Shown: positions 1 through 12,182, numbered from the stretch's first letter. The stretch: DNA of 64,000 nucleotides from Tragulus kanchil (GCA_022376925.1 JAIOJX010000002.1:41315501-41379500); one strand, 5' to 3'. Notes: generated by a model from the sequence alone, not told the origin. Program-made: numbers and translations.

Positions 1-1199
1 TCTATTTTTGGTTTGCGGTTCGGGACTGCCCACATGATCAGTGTTGTGGTTTCCTCCAGGGGTTAAGTCCACAAAGGTACCGTCTAGAACTACGCCACCT
101 ACTCCACTTCCCTCCTCCAAAAGGCTTTTCCAGAGCCCTTAGACAATGTGTAAACACAGCTCAGCCAACTTTCCTTCTGAAGGCAGCATATAGGGGCCCA
201 AAGCCCACTTCCTGCAAAGGACTCAAAAATGCTGGAAGTAAGCCAGGTGCAGGAAGGTCTCCCTTGACCTTCCCAGCAATGCTCAAGGTTGTCAGAGCAA
301 GTGGCAGGAAGACAGGAGGCCCAGAGCCTCAGACAGAGGGAGCCCACGGAGCACCTGCAGAAGCGGTGAGCATGGGCCGGGATCATGAGCACATGTCCCC
401 ACCCCACCGACCATGCAAGACTTCCACCTGCGTACCTGCAGGCTCAGGTGCAGTGAGCTGCACCCCCAAGCCTCCCTCTCACCCTCTGCCCTCATGGATA
501 GAACCGGTGAGTGGATCAAAGGGGCCCTGGGGGTTGGGGGGCGGGCGCTAAAGTCCAGAAACCAAATCTGAACCAGGACTGGGTTCACCCGCAGACAGCA
601 CTTCCTCCTAGAGCTGCAGGGACAAACGCGTTCACCTTAACTAGGGCCTTGAGACAGTGACAGCTCTGGGACGGGGAGACGGGTGCGCGGGGATGCCAGC
701 CTCCCCCTCCCAGCAGCCCTGCCACCCGCCAGGGGTGCAAGATGGGACAAACGAGAAGGTCAGCTTCCCTGTTTCCAGGCCTCCCCTCCACACTCCCACC
801 CACTACCAGGTGCAAACCCCCAGTTTGCCCCAAGAAGACTGGTGCTCAGGGTTCTCTGGCCCCCCCGGGTGGGCTGGCTTGCTCTCCATGAGCGTAGTGA
901 GCAGACGCCACCCTGGGGCACGGCTTCCCTCAGCATCTCCCACCAACCTCCCCGTGCCAAGAGGTCCTCCTTTGCTGTGTCTTCAGGACACATCCCCGGT
1001 CCTGAGCCCTCCACAGCGCCCCCAATAGGCCGCTTGCAAGAGGCCTTGGCCCATGAGTGGGTCTTGAATGGCCTCCAGGTACCGCCTGTGGGTGGGCAGG
1101 TCCACTCCCTACTGTCGGCCACACCGAGCTAGTCCAGGACCACACCCTGCTGGCAAGTCCCTGGCATCTGTGCTGGACTCATGGCATTTAGGGTGCTTT

Positions 1200-1325
1200 T
1201 CAGGTGTCACCTCCTTAAGCCCAGGGGAACCTTGTGGCTCAGACACTATCACCCCTGACATTACAGGTGAGGACGGAGTGTCAAGGTCCGGCACAGGCCA
1301 CACAGCAAGGAAATGGCGGGTCTGA
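1200..1325 (+). repeat. Possible MIR SINE remnant
   Basis: The order of segments (balance-type 'cctgacattacaggtgaggacggagtg', then a cacaggccacacagcaaggaaatggc-like block) resembles the central core of MIR: the 'ttacagatgaggaaactgag' box followed by the 'gtcacacagctag' box. It is strongly diverged, so this is only a tentative call. Confidence 0.35.
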
Positions 1326-2434
1326 TGGCCTGGTCATCAGGGGCCATGACAGCTGGGCCAGAGGGTCCCGGGCTCCGTGCTGTCTCAGTCTGGCCTGGAG
1401 GGGGCCTCACGGGGACAACAGACACTAGGCCAGCTGAGACCATCCCAAATGGGCTCAGGACGATTAGAAAGTTTGGGTTGCCGTGGAAACGTAACGGTGG
1501 CACCTGGTGACCCCAGTGGCCTCCCTAGCCAGACACACAAACAGAGCCTCCTCCCCTCTGGACCGTGACCCCGACCAGAACACTCTCCATGTTTAATAAG
1601 GAGCTGAAGAAACACATCAAACCCTAAAATCTTTCACTGTTAATTTGCACTCAGCTAAAACTGAACAAAATGCTCACACACAGAATTCCGACCTTTTGAC
1701 AAATTCTGCAAAGTGACATCATTTACATTTTTTTCCAAGACAGTATACATTCCTATGAGTTAAAAAAACATTTGCCCGGAATTTAGAAACTAGAGTGGAA
1801 ATGAATCAATGCTGCTCCTGTGTCCTGTGTGCATTTTTCATTAGAACTTGACTTTCAGGGAAAACTGAGCTTTCAGCAAATATTTTCTGTCCTATGAAGT
1901 GGGGCTGGAGTGAGGAGGTGTCGACGGTGAAGCAGAAGAGGGAACTTGGCTCATTTGGTCTTTTACAGTGAGTTTTAAGTGATTTATCAAAGCCACTGAT
2001 CACACTGGAGCGCTTTAACTTCTCCGTGAGTTTCACTTCCTGGGCTTTGCTCATAGTCCCATCAGCATGTACATCCGCTCACGGGATAGCTAGGTCTTTT
2101 CCGTCATGGCCACCTCCTTGGAAGTGGGCCTGAGTCACCATGACCCCTCTGCGTCCTGGGAGCTTTGATCTGGTATCACCCTGCGCACAGAGAGCCCTGG
2201 TGGATGTCCCCCTCTTATGAGCAGCTCAGTGTCCTGATCTTCTCCTGGTTCCGGGGTGAGCTCCACATCCCTCCACACGAGCCGGGCTCGGGCCTCCTCT
2301 CCCACAGCCTGGCCAGAGAATCGCCTCCATGGCTCTAGCCTGGGTCTAGACCTGCAAGTGCATCCCCTGCTGTGCAGCCAGAGGCCCCCGTCCATGGCGT
2401 CTGCAGGCTGGAGCTGCAGCTCACACACCTGCTT

Positions 2435-2575
2435 TCTCTCATTTCATCCTCGTGGAAGCAGGTGAGTGGGCACTCTCCCCTCACCCAGTTACAAGGGAGA
2501 AGCTAAGGCCCAGAAAGGACAAGTGCCTGACCCAAGACTGCACGGGGTGCTGCTGTCCACACCGGGCTCTTGGAC
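2435..2575 (+). repeat. MIR SINE remnant
   Basis: The core of the ancient mammalian MIR element can be followed in order: a 'tctcatttcatcctc' block, then 'gagaagctaaggcccagaaagg', then 'aagtgcctgacccaagactgcac'. These correspond to the MIR consensus blocks for end-of-exponential-like 'tctcatttaatcctc', 'gaggaaactgaggcacagagagg' and 'aagtaacttgcccaaggtcacac'. The plus strand carries the sense orientation. Ends are uncertain. Confidence 0.6.
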
Positions 2576-5500
2576 CCCAAGTCCAGCAACTTGCCCGAGC
2601 TGCTGGGTGGGGCTATGACCTGGGCCACTGCACCAAGTGGCCCTTCTTTGTGCAGAGCCCAGCTGAGGCCCGGGGAGACAGGCCCCGGAGAGGCTGCAAT
2701 CCCAAACTTGTCCTCACACTCAGCATCTGGACAGCCGGCCTGCCGTTTCTAAGGGGCCATGACCCTTACTGTGTCTTGACCCCGATGCACAGGGTCAGAT
2801 GAGGTCCTGCAGAAGGACTGACCCCATGGAGGCCTCCTCCTCCTCAAGGAGCCTCAGGGACATGGGCCAGAGATGCAGGCACCCCCTAACACACAGCTCC
2901 CCAGGACCACCACAGGCCCTCTGCAGGTGCTGCTGGGGTGTCCCCGAGGCCCGTGACCCTGCTGGGACAGAATGAGCAAGTAGAGCCTGACCTGGACCAG
3001 CAGGTCCCTGAGGGGCCCCCACCCACAGCCTGGAGCCTGCCAACCTGCTCTTCTGAACTGCAGCTCCAGGGGCAGCCCCGGTGTCTGCTGGGAGTCTTCC
3101 GTGCAAGTCCCAGCCGACGGCAGGCCCCTGGTGGGGACACACGGTCGCAAACTGAGGGGCTCTGGAGGTGTGAGAGGAGTCAGCCGACCTGATCCAGCGA
3201 GGCAGTGAGGCAGGCATGCTCCAGAAGGGTCTCAACCCCGAGCACAGCCCTGCGCTCCTGCTGTGTCTGTTCACAGGGACAGGGGGCCTTAAATGGGGGG
3301 CACAGTTACCCTCTGCAGCCACGCCAGAGCAAGGCTGCTGCACCCGCTCCTGGGAGAACCAAACCCGAGGCTTCAGGAGCAGCTGTTGGGGGGCAGGGCT
3401 CGTCGCCTAACCAGGAACGAGCCTCCTCCTTCAGGGTCCCATGAGGCAATAAAGATCCATACAAAGTGGAACAAAGTGTGTGTCAAATACACCCAAAATG
3501 TACTTGTTAGAAATTCATTTCGTTTGAGTACAAAAGGAGGCACCAGTCAGCCAAGTCACCCCTGGGCTGCCTGCAGAACTCCCCGTGCCCCAGCCCCCCA
3601 CGACCACATGTTTACTGCCTGGCCCAGGCTCAGCCCACGGAGGCAGCCAGACGGAGTCCAGCCCCGACAAGCCAGGTCTGCAGCCTTGGGCCGTCTATAG
3701 TCCCTCAGCCTTGGTATTTTCATCCACAGAACAGAGAAATTAAAATGTACTTATTCCACGGGTCTCCTTATGAGATTTTAACAAGATAATTCATTTAATG
3801 ACACTTTGTAGAAATCCAGGATCTCAGTCAATGTCAGCTTTTCTCACAAGAGCACAGACGTTAAAAAACAGAGCACCATGTAACCAAAACAAGACAAGAT
3901 AAGGGCCCAAGCCCCACAGTGCTTGGTTGCTTTGAGGCAGAGAGCTATGCCCAGCTATTTTTCAGCCAACTTGGCTGGACCTGATCAGCTCGTACAGATA
4001 AAACAGGCATCACAGGAAATCGGGGAACGAAGGAGTTCACATGCTACAGACTAAAAGGGTCTCGCCCATGTTAACCTGAAAAGGTATCATATTATCTCAC
4101 TGGCGTCCTTTTCCCCAGCTCAAGTTCAAAGACAATAACCAAATGTACCAGCAGCCCACATGCCTGCACCTGCCAAGGCTGGGGCAGAGCCTTCCCTCTC
4201 CCTGCACCTCTCAGTCCAGGGCCGGGGACCCACACACCTGAGGCCCAGGTGCCTGCGACAGGGACATTTTGGGTGATGCTGGTGTTGCTTTCTCAGTGAG
4301 ACCTCCTGAAGTCCCAGAATTGTGGACTCTTGAGGCAAAGCCATGTCGTCTCCAACACACGTCAGCTCAGAGGCCCCCCCGACCCAGAGCTGACCCTGCG
4401 TCCCAGCAACGCACATTTGGAATAGGGGACAAAGGTTTCCCAAAAGGGACATTTTCCACACAGACGCTTCTGCACTTGGACAGGACAACGGACACCCCAC
4501 GGGTCATGGAGCAGTCAGAACAGGGAGGAAGAGGCGGCCCCAAACACCGCGGCTGGGACCACCAGGGGTGGGGGTGGGGCTGGTCCCTTCCTCACTCTGT
4601 GCCCCAAAGGATGGTCTCAGAAGGCGTGAAACTCACTTGTTCGGGTCTCTGAGTTTCATTAAACATTCACCAGGAACACAGCCTCCATGGCATCTGATGC
4701 CAGGATGAGAGGCCCCGGCTTCCCTGGTGACAGCACAGCCCGCGGGAAGCAGGACTTCACTGCCTGGAAGGTGCAGGAGCCAAATTCAACCCCATGAACT
4801 AGTTACCCACCTGCACAGACCGGCTGGCCTCATGGGAAACGCACAGTCCACACCTGCTAGGAGCTCACCCGATGAACAGGTTCCCCCGCCTCCAGAGCTG
4901 CCATGGGGCCCGGGAAGCGGCCACCCAGTGACGCACACACAGCCGATGAGGTTCCCCGCCCGCCCGACACCCTGGGAGAGGTTCTCACGCTGTCGACTGA
5001 CCAGAAGCTGGCGCAGCCTCGAAGCCGGAATCTGTCCTGGGAAATGACATTTATTGGGGTTCCTGCCTGATGAATTGTAATGCATAAAAGAAATACACAT
5101 TTAATACTGTTCGTAAAATGAAAAAATACACAGAAACACGACAAAATCCTGATGGTGAGACCCCTCTATTTTCTTCAGAGCATTTTTTTATTTTGCAAAG
5201 TAGGCACTAAGAAGCAGGAATCTAAGCCTTGATAAGTTTCTAAAGTAGCCAACTCATCTGCTCAAAATTTTTAATGAGTCTTAACCACAGAATCCAGAGC
5301 CTGAAAGAAGCAGGTCCTTGGCCACTGGGGCCACCTGACATCTCTTGTACCCCTCATGGGGGGTTTTCCAGGAGGAAATACGTCAATATGATGTATTATT
5401 TCACCATAGATGTTATACACATGCACATATATATACATAAAGAGAAAGAAACTAAGGTTCGCTTCAGTAGTGCTTTGAAATCCTCTGCTAGTGCAGGGCC

Positions 5501-5804
5501 TGGGGTGGGGGAGGCGCCAAGGGCAGGGACCACCGAGGCCTGAGCCCTCTTGCTCCTGTTCACTAAGCCTCTTTTCTCAAAGTTCCTGACTTCTTCATCA
5601 GCCAACTGATGACAGAATGAAATCATCAAACAGTACATCTAATTGTTCTACACATATTACTGGGCGCCTGCTGTGAGGTGGGAGCTGGTGGGTGGATGGT
5701 GGGGGCGGCAAGTTGGACCCCAGAGTCCACACGGTCCCCAAAACCTTAGCTTAAAAACTGCTTTATGCTTTAAACATATGTATGAAGAGTCTGAGGGACG
5801 GGGG

Positions 5805-6012
5805 TGGTGAGTCGTTCAGTCATGTTGGACTCTCTGCAATGCCGTGGACTGCAGTCTGCCAAGCTCCTCTATGCATGGGATTCTCCAGGCACTGATACTA
5901 GAGCGGGTTGCCATCTCCTTCTCCAGGAAATCTTCCCGAGCCAGGCAGGGGTGGAACCCGGGTCTCCTGCATTGCAGGCAGATTCTTTATCTTCTGAGCT
6001 ACCAGGGAAGAG
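5805..6012 (-). mobile_element. Bov-tA SINE, first copy
   Basis: On the minus strand this reads as a tRNA-Glu-derived head ('ccctggtagctcagaagataaagaatctgcctgcaatgcaggagacccgggttcca') followed by a BovA body ending near 'tgactcaccacc'. This is the ruminant Bov-tA arrangement. It lies at the start of the first copy of duplication 1. Short open frames over it are translated SINE, not genes. Confidence 0.85.
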
Positions 6013-6569
6013 CCTGTTGCCACAAAAAAGATGTGAACAGCCCTAGACATGAGTTGGAATATTCATCCCTGGAACCAGGCTGAGATGAGCTCTAAGATTC
6101 GGTGGCCACTTCGACACGTCAGTTCCACTGAGACTGCCCCAAAGTCAGTGTTATTTATAGACTGTCAGTAGATGGATTCAGAGCAGTAGACAGAGGGAAA
6201 ATACTAGATGTTTCCCACGCAGCTCATGATTGAAATTAATTTGAAACAAAAGCCAGCCGCACAAGATAGATCCAAGAAGAGGTCCACTGACGATGAAGTA
6301 TTATTATTTAAGTGCAGAGAACGTTCAAAGCCACATTGTAATATCATGCTAAGCCTTTTAGAGAAAAGCAAAATCGGTTTAATTTCTTGTATAAAAATTA
6401 ATCAATGTCTATTATTTCTGCCAACACATGCATTAAATAACAAAATCATCCCAAAACTGAAACTCAGGACTCAAGAAATCATCTTTACTCAAAGAACTAC
6501 TATCTAGGTTTCCAAACTTCACATTAAAACTAGATAGTTAACACAAAATATGTTTTGTCGTTTTTGTTT

Positions 6570-6725
6570 TTGTTTTTTTTTTTAATTGGATGTGCTGGGT
6601 CTTGGTCGTGGCGGATAAACTCTCAGTTACAGCCTGTGGGATCTAGCTCCCTGAACAGGGATCGAACCTGGGCCTCCTGCATTGGGAACTTGAGTTGTAG
6701 CCCCTGGACCACCACTGAAGTCCCC
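6570..6725 (-). mobile_element. CHR-type tRNA-Glu SINE, first copy
   Basis: A T-run at 6579-6593 is the reversed poly(A) tail. The right end, read on the minus strand, begins 'gggacttcagtggtggtccagg', the tRNA-Glu-like head of the cetartiodactyl CHR SINE family, followed by 'gttcgatccctgttcaggga'. Flanking AAAAT-rich sequence may be target-site duplication but is too simple to prove it. Confidence 0.75.
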
Positions 6726-6917
6726 AAAATGTATTTTTAAGTATGAAAGTGTGCAATACAAAAGAGGGCAAATCTCCACCACCGTCCATTTTCTGGCATG
6801 TGCTGATGGCGAATTTAGAAACTTATTGTTAAAGCACATGGTTGTCTCTGAAAGACAGATTGCATGGCACTCTCAAAGCCCGCGGTTTGTCTGTCTTAAA
6901 ACATCTGAGGAACGGGG

Positions 6918-7125
6918 TGGTGAGTCGTTCAGTCATGTTGGACTCTCTGCAATGCCGTGGACTGCAGTCTGCCAAGCTCCTCTATGCATGGGATTCTCCA
7001 GGCACTGATACTAGAGCGGGTTGCCATCTCCTTCTCCAGGAAATCTTCCCGAGCCAGGCAGGGGTGGAACCCGGGTCTCCTGCATTGCAGGCAGATTCTT
7101 TATCTTCTGAGCTACCAGGGAAGAG
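6918..7125 (-). mobile_element. Bov-tA SINE, second copy
   Basis: Same element as at 5805-6012, repeated because it lies inside duplication 1. The base sequence is the same over the SINE apart from the junction side, so it is not an independent insertion. Confidence 0.85.
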
Positions 7126-7682
7126 CCTGTTGCCACAAAAAAGATGTGAACAGCCCTAGACATGAGTTGGAATATTCATCCCTGGAACCAGGCTGAGATG
7201 AGCTCTAAGATTCGGTGGCCACTTCGACACGCCAGTTCCACTGAGACTGGCCCAAAGTCAGTGGTATTTATAGACTGTCAGTAGATGGATTCAGAGCAGT
7301 AGACAGAGGGAAAATACTAGATGTTTCCCACGCAGCTCATGATTGAAATTAATTTGAAACAAAAGCCAGCCGCACAAGATAGATCCAAGAAGAGGTCCAC
7401 TGACGATGAAGTATTATTATTTAAGTGCAGAGAACGTTCAAAGCCACATTGTAATATCATGCTAAGCCTTTTAGAGAAAAGCAAAATCGGTTTAATTTCT
7501 TGTATAAAAATTAATCAATGTCTATTATTTCTGCCAACACATGCATTAAATAACAAAATCATCCCAAAACTGAAACTCAGGACTCAAGAAATCATCTTTA
7601 CTCAAAGAACTACTATCTAGGTTTCCAAACTTCACATTAAAACTAGATAGTTAACACAAAATATGTTTTGTCGTTTTTGTTT

Positions 7683-7838
7683 TTGTTTTTTTTTTTAATT
7701 GGATGTGCTGGGTCTTGGTCGTGGCGGATAAACTCTCAGTTACAGCCTGTGGGATCTAGCTCCCTGAACAGGGATCGAACCTGGGCCTCCTGCATTGGGA
7801 ACTTGAGTTGTAGCCCCTGGACCACCACTGAAGTCCCC
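7683..7838 (-). mobile_element. CHR-type tRNA-Glu SINE, second copy
   Basis: Same element as at 6570-6725, 1,113 bp downstream, inside the second copy of duplication 1. Even the T-run length matches. Confidence 0.75.
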
Positions 7839-8018
7839 AAAATGTATTTTTAAGTATGAAAGTGTGCAATACAAAAGAGGGCAAATCTCCACCACCGTCC
7901 ATTTTCTGGCATGTGCTGATGGCGAATTTAGAAACTTATTGTTAAAGCACATGGTTGTCTCTGAAAGACAGATTGCATGGCACTCTCAAAGCCCGTCGGT
8001 TTGTCTGTCTTAAAACAT

Positions 8019-8550
8019 ACTGAATGCATGATACAAACTGGACACACCAGACTGGACATCCCCCCTTTCTGATGACAATGTTTGAGGACTCTGAGGGTGG
8101 GTCTGGCCTTGCTCCCCACCAGCCACGCACCCGTGCTTTCCCAGGAGGTTTGGGAATCCCACGGGAACCAGCCTGTGGGATCGTTTTTTATGAATCATTC
8201 TCACACCTCGCCCCTGCCACACCCCGAGATCCTGGCTGTTAGCAAAGAGTTATGCAACAAGAGGTGGCAGGCACCCCCCACGCTGGACCAGTCTGGTTCG
8301 AAAAGGGCCCTGGAGCCCCCGTGTTCGCACAAAGTCCTCCGGCCTTTGCCCACGCTCTCAGGAAGGAAATGGATTAAGTTGCTCAGTTAACATCGCCCCA
8401 AAACCGAGTTTTCTAGAAAAAGATGACTAACTTCTGATTTAAGGTGTCACCAGGAGGATGTCTTCACCCAGGATGCTAATTATTTACATTTTATTCTGTT
8501 TTCTTCTCTGCTGTTAAAAATGTTGATTTTTAGAATTAAGACTGAATGAG
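8019..8550. other. Unique noncoding DNA
   Basis: Single-copy sequence between duplication 1 and a CHR SINE. I see no gene, RNA or repeat in it, apart from the left target-site duplication of the following SINE at 8539-8550. Confidence 0.55.
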
Positions 8551-8880
8551 GGGCTTCCCCTGGTGGTCCAGTGGGTAAGGACACCGCCTTGCAGTGCAAG
8601 GGGTGCCAGTTCGAGCCCTGGCCTGGGAAGATCCCACGTGCTGCGGAGCGGCTGGACCGATGTGCTCAATTACCGAGCCAGAGCTCTGGAGCACATGCGC
8701 CCAGAGCCGGCGCTCTGCAACGACAGATGCCACCGCGATGGGAGGCCCACAGGAGCCAAAGAACAAAGACGTATGAAAATAGAGAAATGAAAGACCAATA
8801 GAAGTGGCCCGCCCGCTCCCCTCCCTCCCCAACCCGACCCCCACCCAAAATAAATAAATAAATAAATCTTTAAAAAAAAA
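8551..8880 (+). mobile_element. CHR-type tRNA-Glu SINE with target-site duplication
   Basis: Starts 'gggcttcccctggtggtcc', continues with the tRNA-like 'ggtgccagttcgagccctgg' box B region, then the long CHR body ('ggagcacatgcgcccagagccgg'), and ends in (AAAT)n and an A-run. It is flanked by a perfect 12-bp target-site duplication, AGACTGAATGAG, at 8539-8550 and 8881-8892. This shows insertion by LINE-type target-primed reverse transcription. Confidence 0.9.
8852..8867. repeat. (AAAT)n tail microsatellite
   Basis: Four AAAT units in the tail of the CHR SINE, followed by an A-run at 8873-8881. Confidence 0.8.
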
Positions 8881-9705
8881 AGACTGAATGAGGAAGGAAA
8901 ACATCATTTCAGAGCATAGAGGATGCAAGCCTGGCCCAGGCTTGCGCAAGGAACTGACCCGTCACTAAGGACGCCACACTGCTGCCGTTGCTCCAGCAAC
9001 AAGCCTGCCTTGGGGGAGGAGTGTGGGTGACACAGGGGATCTGGAGGGTGCCCCCACTCATGAGTTCTGTGCAGCTGATCAGGTCAGTGGGTCCAGGATG
9101 CAGCCTTCAAGGGACCCCAAGGGGCCCCAAGACCACCCTGGGGCCAGGAGTTGAACAGAGAACAGTCTCTCCGCCCCATCTGTCCAGCCAGCCTGCAAGA
9201 AATCCATGCAGACCATCAATCAATGCATCAGAGTTATGTGTAAAGAATTCTTTCTCCTTGCAAAGTTATCAGCTTGGCAGCCTCCTTCCAATTCTGCTTT
9301 AAGCTTCTTCTCCTCAAAATACAAACCAGAAGGAATCCTCCTGGGTCAGCAGGCAGGTATGAAGATGGACTGTGGCCCTCACAATGGTCCAGCCTCCCAG
9401 CCCACAACCCCGTCCACGTAGAGGGTGGTGTTAGGCAAGGCCATGGGCTTCCAGCTTCTCCCCGGGTGGCTCTGGACTACCTGGGACACAGGCCTGGGGC
9501 ACTCCTTCAAAGACGACTCCCAGAGCATCTCAGCAGACAGAGCAGCCCGGAGTCCTGGGCAGGGGGAGGGTCTGGAACCACACTTCCAATAAGGCTCCCT
9601 GTGGGTCGTGTACACTGACATCTGGGGAAAGAGTGAGGGTCCCTTAAGCCCTTCCCACATCCCATGTGTTTGCTCTGCTCTTCAGAAGAACTAAGGTTCC
9701 CCCCG

Positions 9706-9734
9706 ACACACACACACACACACAAACACACACA
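9706..9734. repeat. (CA)n microsatellite, first copy
   Basis: CA run interrupted by one AA step. The second copy of the surrounding duplication has one CA unit fewer. Confidence 0.9.
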
Positions 9735-9811
9735 TCCCAGAAAGAGCTTGTCCTGAGCCAGGATCTCACCCTCTGCAGTCTGCCTTGGTGTCAGTAACTC
9801 TACAGCGTACT

Positions 9812-10025
9812 AGGGCTCTCCTGGTGGCTCAACGGTAAAGACTCCGCCTGCAATGCAGGAGACTAGGGTTCAATCCCTGGGTCAGGAAGATCCCCTGGAG
9901 AAGTAAATGGCAGCACACTCCAGTATTCCTGCCTGGGAAATCCCATGGACAGAGAAGCCTGGCAGGTGCAGTCCACGGGATCGCAAACAGTTGGACATGA
10001 CTGAGCATGCATGGGCACACACACT
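9812..10025 (+). mobile_element. Bov-tA SINE, first copy
   Basis: Plus-strand tRNA-Glu head ('ctctcctggtggctcaacgg', then 'gggttcaatccctgggtcagg') followed by a BovA body with 'ctccagtattcctgcctggg' and ending 'ggacatgactgagca'. Lies inside the first copy of duplication 2. Confidence 0.88.
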
Positions 10026-10840
10026 GTGAAATTCATCCAGAAGTTGTCACCTGAACAGAATGGGTAGAAACACCATGCGCGTCCATGCCTGACCCGTCAC
10101 TAAGGACGCCACACTGCTGCCGTTGCTCCAGCAACAAGCCTGCCTTGGGGGAGGAGTGTGGGTGACACAGGGGATCTGGAGGGTGCCCCCACTCATGAGT
10201 TCTGTGCAGCTGATCAGGTCAGTGGGTCCAGGATGCAGCCTTCAAGGGACCCCAAGGGGCCCCAAGACCACCCTGGGGCCAGGAGTTGAACAGAGAACAG
10301 TCTCTCCGCCCCATCTGTCCAGCCAGCCTGCAAGAAATCCATGCAGACCATCAATCAATGCATCAGAGTTATGTGTAAAGAATTCTTTCTCCTTGCAAAG
10401 TTATCAGCTTGGCAGCCTCCTTCCAATTCTGCTTTAAGCTTCTTCTCCTCAAAATACAAACCAGAAGGAATCCTCCTGGGTCAGCAGGCAGGTATGAAGA
10501 TGGACTGTGGCCCTCACAATGGTCCAGCCTCCCAGCCCACAACCCCGTCCACGTAGAGGGTGGTGTTAGGCAAGGCCATGGGCTTCCAGCTTCTCCCCGG
10601 GTGGCTCTGGACTACCTGGGACACAGGCCTGGGGCACTCCTTCAAAGACGACTCCCAGAGCATCTCAGCAGACAGAGCAGCCCGGAGTCCTGGGCAGGGG
10701 GAGGGTCTGGAACCACACTTCCAATAAGGCTCCCTGTGGGTCGTGTACACTGACATCTGGGGAAAGAGTGAGGGTCCCTTAAGCCCTTCCCACATCCCAT
10801 GTGTTTGCTCTGCTCTTCAGAAGAACTAAGGTTCCCCCCG

Positions 10841-10867
10841 ACACACACACACACACAAACACACACA
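10841..10867. repeat. (CA)n microsatellite, second copy
   Basis: Same locus as 9706-9734, one dinucleotide shorter. The length change shifts the copy offset from 1,135 to 1,133 bp downstream of it. Confidence 0.9.
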
Positions 10868-10944
10868 TCCCAGAAAGAGCTTGTCCTGAGCCAGGATCTC
10901 ACCCTCTGCAGTCTGCCTTGGTGTCAGTAACTCTACAGCGTACT

Positions 10945-11158
10945 AGGGCTCTCCTGGTGGCTCAACGGTAAAGACTCCGCCTGCAATGCAGGAGACTAGG
11001 GTTCAATCCCTGGGTCAGGAAGATCCCCTGGAGAAGTAAATGGCAGCACACTCCAGTATTCCTGCCTGGGAAATCCCATGGACAGAGAAGCCTGGCAGGT
11101 GCAGTCCACGGGATCGCAAACAGTTGGACATGACTGAGCATGCATGGGCACACACACT
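10945..11158 (+). mobile_element. Bov-tA SINE, second copy
   Basis: Duplicate of the SINE at 9812-10025, carried by the second copy of duplication 2. Not an independent insertion. Confidence 0.88.
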
Positions 11159-11210
11159 GTGAAATTCATCCAGAAGTTGTCACCTGAACAGAATGGGTAG
11201 AAACACCATG

Positions 11211-11807
11211 ATCGATGCTACATTATTTCTCTGGACTTACATATTACTTCTTCTAGTGGAGACTAGTTTCCATGACTGGATTTTGGATCAAAACAGCATC
11301 CGACATGGAAAGGAAGCCTAGCCTTGCCTAGCCTCGTGTCATCTCAGAGAGATAAGGATGGTTGTCCTCTGAAGACAGTGACGTGAACCTCAGAGGTGCC
11401 ACATTGATGCCCCCAAGGTTGCACGGCCACTGATCAGAAAGGGAACTGAAGTAGGTCTGAGAGTGAAACTGGGGGAACACAGTGTCACAGTCCCTTATTT
11501 CTAGTGGTTACAGACCTCCACCTCCAGGAAGGTGCCTTCAGCCTTCCTGCCTGAGATCCCTCTGCAGAGCGTCTCCACCTCACCACGGACTCTTCCCTGG
11601 TTCTTCATAACCATCCTGGAATACATGGAGCTGCGTTAAGCTGCCACTAAGTACAGAACCTAAAAACAGAGAGCTGCCTCTGAAACTGGGGGATGGACCG
11701 GGCGACCTCTGTGGACGCTCTACCATTCCACACGGGCCTCTGTTCACTGGAGAAATCTGTAGGCTGTGACCATTGCTCCTGATGTCTTAGGCTGTTATTT
11801 ATGACTA
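11211..11807. other. Unique noncoding DNA with a possible MIR piece
   Basis: Single-copy sequence between duplication 2 and a SINE. A stretch near 11375-11460 (cctcagaggtgcc, then caaggttgcacggccactgatc) vaguely resembles the MIR core. No gene is recognised. Confidence 0.4.
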
Positions 11808-11938
11808 TTATTCATTTACTTGGCTGCACCAGATCTTAGTTGCAGCCTGTGGGATCTAGTTCCCTGACCAGGGATGGAGCCTGGGCTCCCCGCATCAGGA
11901 GCTCGAGTCTTAACCACTGGATCACCAGGGAAGTCCCT
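11808..11938 (-). mobile_element. CHR-type tRNA-Glu SINE fragment
   Basis: Read on the minus strand it starts 'agggacttccctggtgatcc', the CHR head, and continues through the 'ggctccatccctggtcaggg' region. The tail is short with no clear poly(A), suggesting an older or truncated insertion. Confidence 0.75.
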
Positions 11939-12182
11939 CTCAGGATGTATTTTTCTCACATTATGATCTTGTCTCTTCAGGTAACACCGATATTCCTCCC
12001 CCTCGCACATCCTAGGTCTCAAGGTCATGGCTGACCGCAGCTCCCTGGGACGACCTGCTCACGCGTGTGCTCCTGGAACCAGCTGCCAGCTTCTCTGCTC
12101 AGAACAGCGCGATGACTCACGGTGAGCACACACGGCTCCCACTGAGGAAGTGACCACCCTGCCACGTGCCAACCAGGTCTCG
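11939..12182. other. Unique noncoding DNA
   Basis: Short single-copy segment between a SINE and duplication 3. Nothing further is recognised. Confidence 0.5.

Larger units (their letters stand above)
1..5789. other. Unique noncoding DNA, no gene recognised
   Basis: GC-rich single-copy sequence with AT-richer stretches near 1620-1800, 3710-4130 and 5050-5280. Short open frames exist on both strands, but none has a recognisable domain, a consistent start context or a splice pattern I can defend. Apart from MIR-like remnants noted separately I see no dispersed repeat here. It could be intronic or intergenic. Confidence 0.6.
5790..8018. repeat. Direct duplication 1 (copies 5790-6903 and 6904-8018)
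   Basis: About 1,113 bp is present twice in tandem. Copies agree base for base over almost all their length, including both SINEs and the AT-rich core. Differences are indels at the junction (gagggacggggg against gaggaacgggg at the second copy's start; cccgcgg against cccgtcgg near the first copy's end), plus three substitutions within 33 bp (6119/7232, 6137/7250, 6151/7264). No target-site or mobile-element ends bound the unit. Most likely unmerged contig overlap; a true segmental duplication is the alternative. Confidence 0.95.
8954..11210. repeat. Direct duplication 2 (copies 8954-10077 and 10089-11210)
   Basis: About 1.12 kb twice, offset 1,135 bp. The unit begins 'ctgacccgtcactaagg' and ends 'agaaacaccatg'. 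Eleven filler bases (cgcgtccatgc) separate the copies. The only difference I found is a 2-bp shorter CA run in the second copy. Content is unique DNA, a CA microsatellite and a Bov-tA SINE, unrelated to the other duplicated units. Confidence 0.95.

Noticed and set aside
9812..10025. tRNA gene suggested by the A/B-box-like words of the SINE heads
   Set aside because: The words belong to tRNA-Glu-derived SINE heads joined to SINE bodies, and no intact cloverleaf is seen.
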